Of a stretch of 64,000 nt of DNA, positions 18,788 through 33,208 are shown one piece after another. The translations under genes were made by a program, and so were the position numbers. This DNA comes from Pseudomonadota bacterium (GTDB lineage Bacteria > Pseudomonadota > Gammaproteobacteria > Burkholderiales > Thiobacillaceae): contig JAJZRE010000002.1 of assembly GCA_021802945.1 (NCBI GenBank), positions 5,202 to 69,201 on the forward strand, read 5' to 3'. The stretch's first letter is position 1; the number at the start of each line of letters is the position of its first letter. Below the pieces are notes generated by a model, which did no database searches, had not been told where the DNA came from, and was given only the letters and a program-made list of their open reading frames with translations.

Positions 18788-19999
18788 ATGCTGGATCAAT
18801 TGCTGGTTCATCAGGTGCGGCGACGGGTGGAAGCATCCGGCTTGCCGTTTGTTGTCGAGCTGTGGAATGGCGAACAGGTCGGCTCGGCCGCCGGTGCGGC
18901 GGTGCGGGTGCGGCTGCATCAGCCGGCCAGCCTCAAGGCCATGGCCGACCCGAGCCTGGGCACGCTGGCCCGGGCGTATGTCGAGGGCGCTCTCGACCTG
19001 GAAGGCGACGTCCACGACATCCTCGCGCTGGGCGACCGCCTGTGCAACGCTGGCGACTGCTTGCCGAAAACCGGCTCCGAGGGCTGGAAATGGTGGCGTC
19101 ATACGCGCAGCAAGGATCGCAGGAACATCCAGTATCACTACGACGTCTCCAACGACTTCTATGGCCTGTGGCTGGACACGCGGCGCGTCTATTCCTGCGC
19201 CTATTTCAAGTCCCCGGACATGAGTCTCGACGACGCGCAGGTGGCCAAGCTCGATCATATCTGCCGCAAGCTCGACCTCCAGCCCGACGAGCAGTTTCTC
19301 GACATCGGCTGCGGCTGGGGCGGGCTGATCCTGCACGCGGCGGAGCGCTACGGCGTGCGCGCGGTCGGCATCACCCTGTCGGATGACCAGCATGCCTATG
19401 TCAGCCAGCAGATCGAGGCGCGCGGCCTGGCCGGCCGCGTCGAGGTGCGGCGGATGGACTACCGCGACGTGCCCGAACATGGCGGCTATGACAAGATTGC
19501 CAGCGTGGGCATGTTCGAGCACGTCGGCCGTCCCAACCTGCGCATCTACTTCGACAAGATCAACGCGCTGCTGAAGCCCGGCGGGCTGGCGCTGAACCAC
19601 GGCATCACCACGTCCGAGCCCGATGCCAGCGGACTCGGCAGCGGCATTGCCGAGTTCATCGAAGACTACGTCTTCCCCGGGGGCGAGCTGGTGCACGCCT
19701 CCGACGTGCTGCGCGCTGCCGCAGGCAGCGGCCTCGAATGCCTCGACGCCGAGAATCTGCGGCCCCACTACGGCAAGACCCTGTGGCACTGGGTCACCCG
19801 GCTGGAGGCCCACGCCGACGAAGCGCGGCGCCTGATCGGCGAGCAGAAATATCGCATCTGGCGCATCTACATGGCGGGTTCGGCCTACGCGTTCGATCAC
19901 GGCTGGATGGAACTGTGGCAGGTGCTGGCCGGCAAGGCCGTCGACGGCATGCAGCCGAACTATCCGTTCAGGCGGGATTTCATCTACCGCGATGCCTGA
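18788..19999 (+). CDS. cfa: Cyclopropane-fatty-acyl-phospholipid synthase family
   Basis: QYHYDVSNDFYGLWLDTRRVYSCAYF, LDIGCGWGGLILHAAERYGVRAVGITLS. Confidence 0.93.
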   Translation: MLDQLLVHQVRRRVEASGLPFVVELWNGEQVGSAAGAAVRVRLHQPASLKAMADPSLGTLARAYVEGALDLEGDVHDILALGDRLCNAGDCLPKTGSEGWKWWRHTRSKDRRNIQYHYDVSNDFYGLWLDTRRVYSCAYFKSPDMSLDDAQVAKLDHICRKLDLQPDEQFLDIGCGWGGLILHAAERYGVRAVGITLSDDQHAYVSQQIEARGLAGRVEVRRMDYRDVPEHGGYDKIASVGMFEHVGRPNLRIYFDKINALLKPGGLALNHGITTSEPDASGLGSGIAEFIEDYVFPGGELVHASDVLRAAAGSGLECLDAENLRPHYGKTLWHWVTRLEAHADEARRLIGEQKYRIWRIYMAGSAYAFDHGWMELWQVLAGKAVDGMQPNYPFRRDFIYRDA

Positions 20000-20086
20000 G
20001 CCGCAGCGCGCGGGGTTCCGCAGGCCCGATGATTTGTAATCGGCGTCTGCACGGGCCATCATGCGTTAAAGCAATCAGGAGCACTC

Positions 20087-20944
20087 ATGACGCCACGACC
20101 CATACGCCAGCTTGTCCCTGCCTTCGAGGTCACCGAAGGCGCGGGCGTCACGGTGCATCGCAGCCTCGGCACGCCGGCGCTGAAGAACCTTGATCCCTTC
20201 CTGATGCTGGACCACTTCGGCAGCGACAACCCGGACGAGTACATCGCAGGGTTCCCGGATCATCCGCACCGCGGCTTCATCACCTTCACCTACATGCTCG
20301 ACGGCCACATGGAACACCGCGACAGCATGGGCAACCGGGGCGACCTCAAGGCCGGCGGCGTGCAATGGATGAAAGCGGCCAGCGGCGTCATTCATTCGGA
20401 GATGCCGCAGCAGACCAACGGCCTGATGCGCGGCTTCCAGCTCTGGATCAACCTGCCGGCACGCGAAAAGATGTCCGCGCCGGCCTACCAGGAGTTCTCC
20501 GCTGCGGCCATCCCGGAGGTGGCGCTGGACAGTGCGGCGGTGCGTGTCCTGGCTGGAGAACTGGGCGGCAGGCGTGGCGTCATCGACGATCCGGCCACCG
20601 ATGTCCTCTACCTCGACGTCACCCTGGCGGGCGACGCGCGGTTCACGCTGCCGCTGCGCGACACGCACAATGCCTTCGTCTATGTCTTCGAGGGCAGCGC
20701 CCGTCTGGCCGGCGAGGACCTGGCGACGCACACCCTGGCGGTGCTGGGTTCGGGGGATACGGTGGAAATCCGGGCCGGTTCCGCCGGCGCCCGCTTCATC
20801 CTGGCGGGGGGGCGGCCGATCGGCGAACCCATTGCGCAATACGGCCCCTTCGTCATGAACACGCGCGACGAGATCGAGCAGGCCTTCGCTGACTATCACG
20901 CGGGCCGTCTGGTGCAGGCCAGGGCAACGATGACGGGGCATTGA
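20087..20944 (+). CDS. Pirin family protein
   Basis: LDPFLMLDHFGSDNPDEYIAGFPDHPHRGFITFTYMLDG. Confidence 0.95.
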   Translation: MTPRPIRQLVPAFEVTEGAGVTVHRSLGTPALKNLDPFLMLDHFGSDNPDEYIAGFPDHPHRGFITFTYMLDGHMEHRDSMGNRGDLKAGGVQWMKAASGVIHSEMPQQTNGLMRGFQLWINLPAREKMSAPAYQEFSAAAIPEVALDSAAVRVLAGELGGRRGVIDDPATDVLYLDVTLAGDARFTLPLRDTHNAFVYVFEGSARLAGEDLATHTLAVLGSGDTVEIRAGSAGARFILAGGRPIGEPIAQYGPFVMNTRDEIEQAFADYHAGRLVQARATMTGH

Positions 20945-21054
20945 ACGAGCGACCGGCGAGTTGCCTGCGTTCCCGGGCCGGACTGCCGTTTGCGCGCGCG
21001 AGCGCCAGACGAGAGGGATTCTGGCAACCCGCGGGGCGGACAGGGGGAGAAGAC

Positions 21055-21450
21055 ATGGCCGTATTCCTTGCCGACGCGCTGGTGCTGGGACATCTGCTGT
21101 TCGTCGCCTTCGTCGTGGCTGGCGGGTTCCTGCTGGTGCGTTGGCCGAAGCTGGCGTGGCTGCACCTGCCGGCTGCCGCATGGGGGGCGATCATCGAATT
21201 CACCGGCTGGATTTGCCCGCTTACGCCGCTTGAGAATCACCTGCGCCTTCTCGGCGGGGAACGCGCCTACAGCGGCGGCTTTGTCGAACGCTACCTGTTG
21301 CCGATCCTGTATCCCGAGAATTTGACGCTGCCGATCCAGCAGGTGCTGGGCGGCGTGGTCGTGGGCGTGAACCTCGTTGCGTACGCGCTGGCGTACCGGG
21401 CCTTGCGCCGCAAGGTGGTGGCTCAGTCCGCCTGGCGATCCAGGTCCTGA
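21055..21450 (+). CDS. DUF2784 family membrane protein
   Basis: [51 protein letters not shown]. Confidence 0.85.
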   Translation: MAVFLADALVLGHLLFVAFVVAGGFLLVRWPKLAWLHLPAAAWGAIIEFTGWICPLTPLENHLRLLGGERAYSGGFVERYLLPILYPENLTLPIQQVLGGVVVGVNLVAYALAYRALRRKVVAQSAWRSRS

Positions 21451-22331
21451 TCCGCCAGCGAGACCGGATCTTCCATCGGCTCCAGGTGGGTGGTGATGTG
21501 CGCGTGCGGCACGGCCCGGCGGATGTCGCCCTCGATGCGCTCCGACCAGTCGTGCCCATGCTGGACCGTCCACTCGCCTGGCACCAGCACATGGAAGCTG
21601 ACAAAGGCCCGGGTGCCGGCCTGGCGCGTGCGCAGGGCGTGGAACGCCAGACCTTGCTGACGGTAGCGGTCCAGTATGCCTTCGATGGCCTTGAGGTCTT
21701 CCTCCGCGACGGAAACGTCCATCAGGCCCGCGGCGGAACGCTGCAGCAGTTGCCAGCCCGTCCACACGATGTTCAGGGCCACCAGAATGGCGATCACGGG
21801 GTCGAGCCAGAGCCAGCCCGTCAGCCAGACCAGGCCGACGCCCGCGATGACGCCCACCGAGGTCCAGACGTCGGTGAGCAGGTGGTGTGCATCGGCTTCG
21901 AGGGTGATGGATTTGTATCGCCGGCCGACGCGCATGAGGATGAGCGAGGTGGCCAGATTGATCGCCGAAGCGATCACCGACACGCCGAGGCCGATCCCCA
22001 CCGCCTCGAGCGGCTGAGGATTGAACAGGCGCCCGATGGCCGCGTAGGCGATGCCGACTGCGGCGACGAGGATGAGGAAGCCCTCGAACGCGCTGGAGAA
22101 ATACTCGGCCTTGCCGTGCCCGTGCGCATGATTGTCGTCCGCCGGCAGCGACGCGAGCGACAGCATGGCGAGCGCCATCATCGCGCCGGCCAGATTGACC
22201 AGGGACTCGAGAGCATCGGAAAGCAGGCCGACCGAACCGGTGAGCCACCAGGCCAGGCCTTTGAGCAGAATGGTGGCGAGCGCGGCGGCAATGGAGAGCC
22301 AGGCGTAGCGTTTGAGGGTGGCGGGCAACAT
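21423..22331 (-). CDS. Cation diffusion facilitator (CDF) transporter
   Basis: [55 protein letters not shown]. Confidence 0.93.
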   Translation of the reverse strand: MLPATLKRYAWLSIAAALATILLKGLAWWLTGSVGLLSDALESLVNLAGAMMALAMLSLASLPADDNHAHGHGKAEYFSSAFEGFLILVAAVGIAYAAIGRLFNPQPLEAVGIGLGVSVIASAINLATSLILMRVGRRYKSITLEADAHHLLTDVWTSVGVIAGVGLVWLTGWLWLDPVIAILVALNIVWTGWQLLQRSAAGLMDVSVAEEDLKAIEGILDRYRQQGLAFHALRTRQAGTRAFVSFHVLVPGEWTVQHGHDWSERIEGDIRRAVPHAHITTHLEPMEDPVSLADQDLDRQAD

Positions 22332-22504
22332 GTCGATTCCGGGTGGGCTTCGATCGGGTCCGGATTGGCGCGTCCGGGTCCATTCGGGACGTGGGATTCT
22401 AACTTAGCCACCCGCCGCTCCGCATTCTGAAAGCGCGCCGTGCCCCGAATTCGCGGAAAATGGACCGATCTTTCCTGAAGACAGCGCGCGACTGAACCCA
22501 TAAA

Positions 22505-23011
22505 ATGCCGGACATGAGAATCCTGACTGCCCTCCTTCTGTGCCTTCCGCTCGCCGCCCATGCCGAGTGGCTGGATTTCGAACACGATTTCGAACAGGAC
22601 AAGCCCTGGGTCGAGGTTGCGGCGCGGTTGCCGCCTTACCCCAAGGCCGAGAACCTGATTGCTTTCAATGTCTCGTCGGCGACGCGCAACCGCTTTTTTG
22701 TCGATGCCGCGTCGATCAGCGTCGGTGCCGACAAGGTGGTGCGCTATACGGTCGTGATCGATGCTGCGGGCGGCGCGCGGAACGTATCCTACGAAGGCAT
22801 GCGCTGCGAGACTGGCGAACGCCGCCTGTATGCCTATGGCCACCCGGACGGTACCTGGTCGAAGGCGCGCAACGCGGGCTGGGAGGATATCCGGTTCCGT
22901 TCGCTGCTGTCGTATCACAAGGCGCTGTACGAGGATCATTTCTGTCCCGACGGGATCAATGTCAGGGATGCCAGGACGGCCGTGGACAGCCTGCGGCGCG
23001 GGGTGCGCTGA
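22505..23011 (+). CDS. CNP1-like family protein with signal peptide
   Basis: [33 protein letters not shown]...[18 protein letters not shown]. Confidence 0.75.
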   Translation: MPDMRILTALLLCLPLAAHAEWLDFEHDFEQDKPWVEVAARLPPYPKAENLIAFNVSSATRNRFFVDAASISVGADKVVRYTVVIDAAGGARNVSYEGMRCETGERRLYAYGHPDGTWSKARNAGWEDIRFRSLLSYHKALYEDHFCPDGINVRDARTAVDSLRRGVR

Positions 23012-24132
23012 TGAACTCCGTGGTGGGGCATGCCCGGCGCATCGTCGTCAAGGTCGGTTCCAGCCTGGTCACCGCCGAGGGGCGCGGACTCGATCACGCC
23101 GCGCTGTCGCGCTGGGCCGGGCAAATCGCCGCGCTGACCGCGCAGGGCAAGGAAGTGGTGCTGGTGTCCTCGGGCGCCATTGCAGAGGGCATCGCGCGGC
23201 TCGGCTGGAAGAAGCGCCCGAAGGCTGTCAACGAACTGCAGGCCGCCGCTGCCGTCGGCCAGATGGGGCTGGTGCAGGCGTATGAATCGATTTTCCGCAC
23301 CCACGGCCTGCACGCGGCGCAGGTACTGCTCACCCATGAAGATCTGGCCGACCGCACGCGCTACCTGAACGCGCGCTCGACCTTGCGCACCCTGCTGGAG
23401 CTCAGGGTGGTGCCGATCATCAACGAGAACGACACCGTCGCCACCGACGAAATCCGTCTCGGCGACAACGATACGCTCGGCGCGCTGGTGACCAACCTGA
23501 TCGAGGCCGACTGCCTCGTCATCCTCACCGACCAGCCCGGCCTCTACACCGCCGATCCGCGCAAACATCCTGACGCCACGCTGGTGATGGACGCCCACGC
23601 CGGCGATCCCGAGCTCGAGCGCATGGCGGGCGGGGCGGGCAGCAGCGTCGGCACCGGCGGCATGCTGACCAAGATCCTCGCCGCCAGGCGCGCGGCGCGC
23701 AGCGGCGCCCATACCGTGATCTGCAGCGGGCGCGAGGAGAACGTGCTGCTGCGGCTGGCGGCGGGCGAGGCGATCGGCAGCCAGCTGGTGGCGCGCCAGG
23801 CGCCGCTCGCGGCGCGACGGCAGTGGCTGGCCGACCATCTGCAGCTGCGCGGCGGGGTGGTGCTCGACGCCGGCGCGGTGCGCGCCCTGCGCGAGGACGG
23901 CAAGAGCCTGCTGCCGGTCGGGGTGAAGGGTATCACCGGCGAATTCGAGCGCGGCGAAGTGGTGGCGATCGTCGATGCCGACGGCTGTGAAATCGCGCGC
24001 GGGCTCATCAACTATAGCGCCAGCGAGGCGCGCCGCATCGCCGGCAAGCCCTCGAGCGCGATCGAGGCCGAGCTCGGCTACATGGACGAGCCGGAGATGA
24101 TTCACCGCGACAATCTGGTGGTGCTGGCGTGA
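23011..24132 (+). CDS. proB: Glutamate 5-kinase (with PUA domain)
   Basis: [56 protein letters not shown]. Confidence 0.97.
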   Translation: MNSVVGHARRIVVKVGSSLVTAEGRGLDHAALSRWAGQIAALTAQGKEVVLVSSGAIAEGIARLGWKKRPKAVNELQAAAAVGQMGLVQAYESIFRTHGLHAAQVLLTHEDLADRTRYLNARSTLRTLLELRVVPIINENDTVATDEIRLGDNDTLGALVTNLIEADCLVILTDQPGLYTADPRKHPDATLVMDAHAGDPELERMAGGAGSSVGTGGMLTKILAARRAARSGAHTVICSGREENVLLRLAAGEAIGSQLVARQAPLAARRQWLADHLQLRGGVVLDAGAVRALREDGKSLLPVGVKGITGEFERGEVVAIVDADGCEIARGLINYSASEARRIAGKPSSAIEAELGYMDEPEMIHRDNLVVLA

Positions 24133-24725
24133 CCACCACGCTGGATCTGCTGCGCCACGGCGAGCCCGTCGGCGGGCGCAAGTATCGCGGTCAGATCGAC
24201 GACCCGCTGTCGGAAAAGGGCTGGGCACAGATGCACGCGGCGGTGGGCGACGCCGCGCCATGGGCGCGTATCGTGTCGTCGCCGCTGCTGCGTTGCCGCG
24301 CCTTCGCCGAGACGCTGGCCGGGCGCCACGGTCTGCCGTTGGTGTTCGACGACCGCCTGAAGGAAGTCGGGTTTGGCGTGTGGGAAGGCAAGTCGGCTGC
24401 CGAGATCGAGGCGGACGCACCCGGCACGCTGGCACGCTTCAAGGCCGACCCGGTGAACGCGCGTCCGGCAGACGCCGAGCCGCTCGCGGACTTTCACGCG
24501 CGGGTCGCTGCCGCACTCGACGAGTTGCTTGCACGTCACGCCGGCCAGCACATGCTGCTGGTCGGCCACGCTGGCGTGATGCGCATGGCGCTCGCGTGGG
24601 CGCTGCACATTCCTCTGGAGCACGCTTATCGGATTGAAGTGGCGACTGCGTCGCTGACGCGTCTGCGTTTCGAGGGCGGCCGCGCCAGTCTGATCTTTCA
24701 CGGCAGTCAGCGCGTCGACCGGTGA
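24129..24725 (+). CDS. Histidine phosphatase family protein, alpha-ribazole phosphatase-like
   Basis: [45 protein letters not shown]. Confidence 0.85.
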   Translation: MTTTLDLLRHGEPVGGRKYRGQIDDPLSEKGWAQMHAAVGDAAPWARIVSSPLLRCRAFAETLAGRHGLPLVFDDRLKEVGFGVWEGKSAAEIEADAPGTLARFKADPVNARPADAEPLADFHARVAAALDELLARHAGQHMLLVGHAGVMRMALAWALHIPLEHAYRIEVATASLTRLRFEGGRASLIFHGSQRVDR

Positions 24726-25582
24726 TCCGCCGGGTCGCTTTCTGGCTGTGCCTGCTATTCGCCTTGCCGGCGCAGGCGGCCGCCATTCGCCTCATCGACG
24801 ACGTCGGTGACGTTCTCGAATTGCCCCAGCCGCAGCGCATCATCGCGCTGGCGCCGCATCTCACCGAATTGTTGTTTGCCGCGGGTGCCGGGGCGCAGGT
24901 GGTGGGCGTGGATGGCGCCAGCGATTATCCGGAGGCGGCGCAGGCGCTGCCGCGCGTCGGCGACTTCAGCCGCATCAATTTCGAGCGCATCCTGGCGCTG
25001 AAACCCGATCTGATCGTTGTCTGGGTGGGCGGCAACCGGGCGGCGGACATCCATCGCCTGAGACAAATGGGCATTCCCGTGTTGCAGACCGAGGCCACCC
25101 GGCTCGACGACGTGGCGCGCCTGTTGCGCCTGATCGGGCGGGCGAGCGGCCACGCCAAGGAAGCGGAGCGGGCGGCCCGGGATTTTTCCGCGCGGCTGGC
25201 CGCGCTGCAGGTTCGCCCCGGCCGGAAACCGCCGGTGCGCGTGTTCTATCAGGTGTGGGACCGTCCGCTGATGACGGTGGGCGGCACGCACTGGATCAGC
25301 GATGCGCTGGCGCTATGCGGCGCACGCAACGTGTTTGCCGACCTGCACGCACTGTCCCCGGTGGTGTCGCGCGAAGCGGTGCTGCAGCGTGCGCCGGACC
25401 TGATCGTGAGCGGCAGCGACGCACCCGACATGCGCCGAGCGTGGCAGCCTTTTTCAAGCCTTCCGGCAGTAAGAAACCAGGCGTTTGTGCGGGTGGATGC
25501 GGACCGCCTGCATCGTCTCACGCCGCGTCTGATCGAGGGCGTGGCCGAACTGTGCGCGGCGGTTGAGCCTTACACGCGGTGA
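24722..25582 (+). CDS. Cobalamin ABC-transporter substrate-binding protein, BtuF-like
   Basis: [64 protein letters not shown]. Confidence 0.88.
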   Translation: MIRRVAFWLCLLFALPAQAAAIRLIDDVGDVLELPQPQRIIALAPHLTELLFAAGAGAQVVGVDGASDYPEAAQALPRVGDFSRINFERILALKPDLIVVWVGGNRAADIHRLRQMGIPVLQTEATRLDDVARLLRLIGRASGHAKEAERAARDFSARLAALQVRPGRKPPVRVFYQVWDRPLMTVGGTHWISDALALCGARNVFADLHALSPVVSREAVLQRAPDLIVSGSDAPDMRRAWQPFSSLPAVRNQAFVRVDADRLHRLTPRLIEGVAELCAAVEPYTR

Positions 25583-26019
25583 CGCGGGTCGCTGGGCTTG
25601 CGGTTGGGACAGTTTTCCTTGATGCAGTCGGCGTAGATCTGCAGCGAATGGTCGTGGATGGCGAATCCGCGTTCCTTGGCGATCCGGTTCTGGCGCTTTT
25701 CGATTTCGCTGTCGAAGAACTCCTCGACCTTGCCGCATTGCAGGCAGACCAGATGGTCGTGATGGTCGCCCTGGTTGAGCTCGAACACGGCCTTGTCGCT
25801 GTCGAAGTGGTGGCGGATCAACAGTCCGGCCTGCTCGAACTGGGTCAGCACGCGGTAGACGGTGGCCAGCCCGATATCCTGGCCTTCGTCGGAGAGCAGG
25901 CGATACACCTCCTCGGCCGTCATGTGGCGCTTGTCGCTCTGCTCGAACAGATCGAGGATTTTCAGGCGCGGCAGCGTGGCTTTGAGACCGATGCTCTTGA
26001 GATCGGATGGATTGCTCAA
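25570..26019 (-). CDS. fur: Ferric uptake regulator
   Basis: [55 protein letters not shown]. Confidence 0.97.
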   Translation of the reverse strand: MSNPSDLKSIGLKATLPRLKILDLFEQSDKRHMTAEEVYRLLSDEGQDIGLATVYRVLTQFEQAGLLIRHHFDSDKAVFELNQGDHHDHLVCLQCGKVEEFFDSEIEKRQNRIAKERGFAIHDHSLQIYADCIKENCPNRKPSDPRHRV

Positions 26020-26098
26020 TGGGGTCTCCAGAACGGGAACGCGAATACGTTATGATACGTTTTTTTCCAACCGCCCAAACCTTTCCGGTTTCCTGGCC

Positions 26099-27169
26099 AT
26101 GCGTCATTTCCTGATTTCCGCCCTGTTTTTGAGTCTGCTCGCGGGATGTTCCAGCGTCAGCATCGGTCCCCATCGCATCGATGTGCAGCAGGGCAATGCG
26201 CTCGACCAGGAAAACGTCTCCCGCCTGAAGACGGGCTTGAACCGCGCGCAGGTCCGCTTCCTGCTCGGTACGCCGCTGGTCGTCGACCCGTTCCGCACCG
26301 ATCGCTGGGATTATGTGTACCTGTATTACAAGGCGGGGAAACTGACCGAGCAGAAGCGCATCACCCTCTTCTTCGACGGCGACACGCTGACGCGCATCGA
26401 AGGCGATCTGCCGGAGGCGGCGACGCCCCCTGCCGAGCCGGCGTCTGCGCCGCAGTCCGCGCCGGTTACGCCGGTACCGGCAGCGGAACCGGCGCCCGCA
26501 CCGCGCGCCGCGGTGCCGGTGGCACAGTCCGCGCCGGCGGTATCCGAGCCGTCCCCGGCGCCGCTTGCGGCGGCGCCCGTAGTGGCCGCGGTTGAGCAGT
26601 CGGAAGCCCCGGCGACCGAGCCGGCCACGCGGCCGCCAGCGACCGAAACCAGCGTCGTGGCGCCGCTGCCGAGCCCGAAGGATGCGCCGGCCTACGTCGA
26701 TCCGCGCCCTGTTCCCGAGCTGAGCCTGAAGGCTGAAACCGACGTGGCGCAAATCAAGCCGGATGCCATGCCGCCTTTCCCCGAGCCGCATGCGCCGGCT
26801 GCCGCGAGCAACGACCCGGTGCTGAAGTCGCTGAGCGCCTGGGCCGACGCCTGGTCGCATCGCGACAGCGAGGCCTACTTCGCGGCGTACGACGCCAGCT
26901 TTGTTCCGCAGGGCGGCGGCAGCCGCGACGCCTGGGCAGCGCGCAAACGCCAGGTGTTGGGTGCGGCGAAAAGCATCGAGGTGAGAATCGATGCTCCGTC
27001 GGTCGAGAAGGGCAGCGACGGCACGGCGACGGTGACCTTCAAGCAGTATTACCGGTCCGGCAGCTATCACGATGCGGTCGTCAAGCAGGTGCGCATGGTC
27101 GAACGCGACGGCCGCTGGCTGATTACGGAGGAAAAAGTGCTGTCGACCCTGAAGGATGGCCGGTCGTGA
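26099..27169 (+). CDS. bamE: BamE (SmpA/OmlA) lipoprotein with Pro/Ala linker and C-terminal NTF2-like domain
   Basis: Lipobox [54 protein letters not shown]-terminal [23 protein letters not shown]... Confidence 0.9.
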   Translation: MRHFLISALFLSLLAGCSSVSIGPHRIDVQQGNALDQENVSRLKTGLNRAQVRFLLGTPLVVDPFRTDRWDYVYLYYKAGKLTEQKRITLFFDGDTLTRIEGDLPEAATPPAEPASAPQSAPVTPVPAAEPAPAPRAAVPVAQSAPAVSEPSPAPLAAAPVVAAVEQSEAPATEPATRPPATETSVVAPLPSPKDAPAYVDPRPVPELSLKAETDVAQIKPDAMPPFPEPHAPAAASNDPVLKSLSAWADAWSHRDSEAYFAAYDASFVPQGGGSRDAWAARKRQVLGAAKSIEVRIDAPSVEKGSDGTATVTFKQYYRSGSYHDAVVKQVRMVERDGRWLITEEKVLSTLKDGRS

Positions 27170-27969
27170 GCGTGCGGATCGCGATTGCCGGCGTGTCCGG
27201 CCGCATGGGGCGCGCGCTGCTCGAAGCGGTGGCGGCCGATGCCGGCTGCGCGCTCGGCGCGGCCATCGACCGTCCGGGCAGCCCGCTGGTGGGGCAGGAT
27301 GCGGGTGCCGCCTGGGGCGCCGCCAGCGGGGTTCGGGTGACGGATCGGCCGGCCACGGCCCTGCAGGGTACGCACGCGCTGATCGACTTCACCCGCCCCG
27401 AAGCCACCTTCGGCTATCTCGAGGCCTGTGTCGCGGCCGGCGTGCCGCTGGTCATCGGGACAACGGGATTCGATGAGGCGGGCAAGGCACGCATTGCCGC
27501 CGCGGCACAGCGGATTCCCGTCGTGTTCGCGCCCAACATGAGCGTGGGCGTGAATCTCCTGATGAAGCTGGCCGAGCTCGCCGCCCGGGTACTGGAGGAG
27601 GGCTACGACATCGAAATCATCGAGGCGCATCACCGCCACAAGGTCGATGCGCCTTCCGGCACCGCGCTGGGTCTGGGGCAGGCTGTGGCGCGCGCGATCG
27701 ACCGCGACCTCGCCAGCTGTGCCGTTTACGGACGCGAAGGCGTCACCGGCGAGCGCGACCCCAAAACCATCGGCTTCGCCACCGTGCGCGGCGGCGACAT
27801 CGTCGGCGACCACACGCTGCTGTTCGCCGGCATCGGCGAGCGCGTGGAGTTGACCCACAAGGCCAGCAGCCGCGCCACCTTCGCCCAGGGCGCGCTGCGT
27901 GCCGCCAAATGGCTGCAGAGCCGCGCGCCGGGGCTGTACGACATGCGCGACGTGCTGAATCTGAAATAA
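27166..27969 (+). CDS. dapB: 4-hydroxy-tetrahydrodipicolinate reductase
   Basis: [33 protein letters not shown]. Confidence 0.97.
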   Translation: MSVRIAIAGVSGRMGRALLEAVAADAGCALGAAIDRPGSPLVGQDAGAAWGAASGVRVTDRPATALQGTHALIDFTRPEATFGYLEACVAAGVPLVIGTTGFDEAGKARIAAAAQRIPVVFAPNMSVGVNLLMKLAELAARVLEEGYDIEIIEAHHRHKVDAPSGTALGLGQAVARAIDRDLASCAVYGREGVTGERDPKTIGFATVRGGDIVGDHTLLFAGIGERVELTHKASSRATFAQGALRAAKWLQSRAPGLYDMRDVLNLK

Positions 27970-27992
27970 CCGCTTCGAAACAGGAACCCACC

Positions 27993-28247
27993 ATGAACGC
28001 CGTCAAGGTCTACAGCACCGGCACCTGCCCCATCTGCGTCAAGGCCAAGGCCTTTCTCGACAAGCGCGGCATCGGCTACGACGAAGTCCGCATCGATCTC
28101 GACCGCGAGGCGATGAAGGAATTCGCCGTCGTCACCCACGGCGCGCGCACCGTGCCGCAGATCGTCGTCGACGGCACCTGCATCGGCGGTTTCACCGAAC
28201 TGACCGAACTCGACATGGACGGCGGGCTGGACCATCTCCACCCCTGA
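27993..28247 (+). CDS. Glutaredoxin (GrxC-like, CPIC active site)
   Basis: VKVYSTGTCPICVKAKAFLDKRGI, RTVPQIVVDGTCIGGFTEL. Confidence 0.92.
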   Translation: MNAVKVYSTGTCPICVKAKAFLDKRGIGYDEVRIDLDREAMKEFAVVTHGARTVPQIVVDGTCIGGFTELTELDMDGGLDHLHP

Positions 28248-28285
28248 CGGGGCCACTGGCCGGCGCTCGAAAGCGCGGTCAAGCA

Positions 28286-28314
28286 TTGAAGCCGGTTCCC
28301 GGATCGGCTACAAT
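28286..28314 (+). promoter_or_regulatory. Candidate sigma70 promoter for carAB
   Basis: TTGAAG (28286-28291), 17-nt spacer, TACAAT (28309-28314). Confidence 0.65.
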
Positions 28315-28324
28315 GACGGCATTC

Positions 28325-28363
28325 AAATTCAGGCGGGTTCGCGCGAGCGGCTCGCCTGAATTT
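28325..28363 (+). promoter_or_regulatory. 5'-leader hairpin upstream of carA
   Basis: AAATTCAGGCG (28325-28335) and exact reverse complement CGCCTGAATTT (28353-28363). Confidence 0.65.
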
Positions 28364-28388
28364 TGTCACCTGCCTTTCGGAGTCTTCC

Positions 28389-29511
28389 TTGTCTCGTGCC
28401 CAACCTGCCATCCTGGTTCTAGCTGACGGCTCGGTGTTTCGCGGCCTGTCGATCGGTGCCGACGGCATCACGACCGGCGAGGTGGTATTCAATACCGCGC
28501 TCACCGGGTATCAGGAAATTCTCACCGACCCCTCCTATTCGCGGCAGATCGTCACGCTGACCTATCCCCATATCGGCAACACCGGTGTCAATGCCGAGGA
28601 CGTCGAAGCGGACCGCATCCACGCCGCCGGCCTGGTGGTGCGCGACGTGCCGCGTCTGCATTCGAATTTCCGTGCCGGCCAGTCATTGCCGGATTACCTC
28701 AAGGGCCAGAACATCGTCGCCATCGCCGACATCGATACGCGGCGTCTGACCCGCATCCTGCGGGAGAAGGGCGCGCAGAGCGGCTGCATCATGGCCGGCG
28801 CGATCGACGAGGCGAAAGCCCTGGAAGCCGCGCGCGCGTTCCCCGGCCTGGCCGGCATGGATCTGGCCAAGGTGGTCTGCGCGCCGAAAGCCTATACGTG
28901 GAACGAGACCGAATGGACGCTCGGACGCGGCTATGGCCGGCAGACCGAACCGCGTTTCCATGTCGTGGCGTTCGATTACGGCGTCAAGCGCAACATCCTG
29001 CGCATGCTGGCCGAGCGCGGTTGCCGCCTGACCGTGCTGCCGGCCACCGCCACCGCGGCGGAGGCGCTGGCGCTGAAGCCGGACGGCATTTTCCTCTCCA
29101 ACGGTCCCGGCGATCCCGAGCCATGCGATTACGCGATCCGGGCGATCGGCGAACTGGCGGCAGCAAAGATCCCGATGTTCGGCATCTGTCTCGGCCACCA
29201 GTTGCTGGCACTCGCCTCGGGCGCCAGGACCGTCAAGATGAAGTTCGGCCATCACGGCGCCAATCATCCGGTCAAGGACCTCGACAGCGGCCGGGTGGCG
29301 ATCACCAGCCAGAACCATGGCTTCGCGGTGGATCCGGCGACGCTTCCCGCGAATGTCCGCAGCACCCATGTCTCGCTGTTCGATGGCTCGCTGCAGGGCA
29401 TCGCGCGCACCGACGTTCCCGCGTTCAGCTTCCAGGGCCACCCCGAGGCCAGCCCCGGCCCGCACGACGTGAGCTATTTGTTTGACCGATTTATTCAGCT
29501 GATGGCCGACC

Positions 29512-29528
<17 letters not shown>
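28389..29528 (+). CDS. carA: Carbamoyl-phosphate synthase small subunit
   Basis: [43 protein letters not shown]. Confidence 0.98.
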
Positions 29529-32718
<3,190 letters not shown>

Positions 32719-32730
32719 AAAGGCAAGGTT

Positions 32731-33207
32731 GTGAACAAGTTCCCCATCACTGTCGTGGGCGCTGAAAAAATGCGCGCCGAGTTGCAGCACCTGAAGAGCG
32801 TGGAGCGCCCCGCCGTGATCCAGGCGATTGCCGAGGCGCGCGCGCAGGGCGACCTGTCGGAAAACGCCGAATACGATGCAGCCAAGGAAAAGCAGGGCTT
32901 CATCGAAGGCCGCATTGCCGATCTCGAAGGAAAATTGTCCAACGCGCAGATCATCGATCCCAAGATGCTGGACGCGGATGGCCGCATCGTGTTCGGCGCC
33001 ACGGTTGAACTGGAAGACGTCGAATCGGGCGATACGGTGACATATCAGATCGTCGGCGACGACGAGGCCGACATCAAGCAGGGCAAGATTTCCGTGTCGT
33101 CCCCGATCGCGCGCGCACTGATCGGCAAGTATGCCGGCGACAGCGTGGACGTGCAGGCGCCGGGCGGCGTGCGCCAGTACGAAGTGCTCGACGTCTTGTA
33201 CAAATAG
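32731..33207 (+). CDS. greA: Transcription elongation factor GreA
   Basis: [46 protein letters not shown]. Confidence 0.98.
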   Translation: MNKFPITVVGAEKMRAELQHLKSVERPAVIQAIAEARAQGDLSENAEYDAAKEKQGFIEGRIADLEGKLSNAQIIDPKMLDADGRIVFGATVELEDVESGDTVTYQIVGDDEADIKQGKISVSSPIARALIGKYAGDSVDVQAPGGVRQYEVLDVLYK

Positions 33208-33208
33208 C

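Noticed and set aside
16761-18836. 691-aa minus-strand ORF opposite the GlpC-like/DUF3501 genes
   Set aside because: Shadow ORF without recognisable domains.
22389-22403. GATTCTAACTTAGCC near the CDF gene as another operator copy
   Set aside because: Not palindromic beyond a few bases; likely a minus-strand -10 region.
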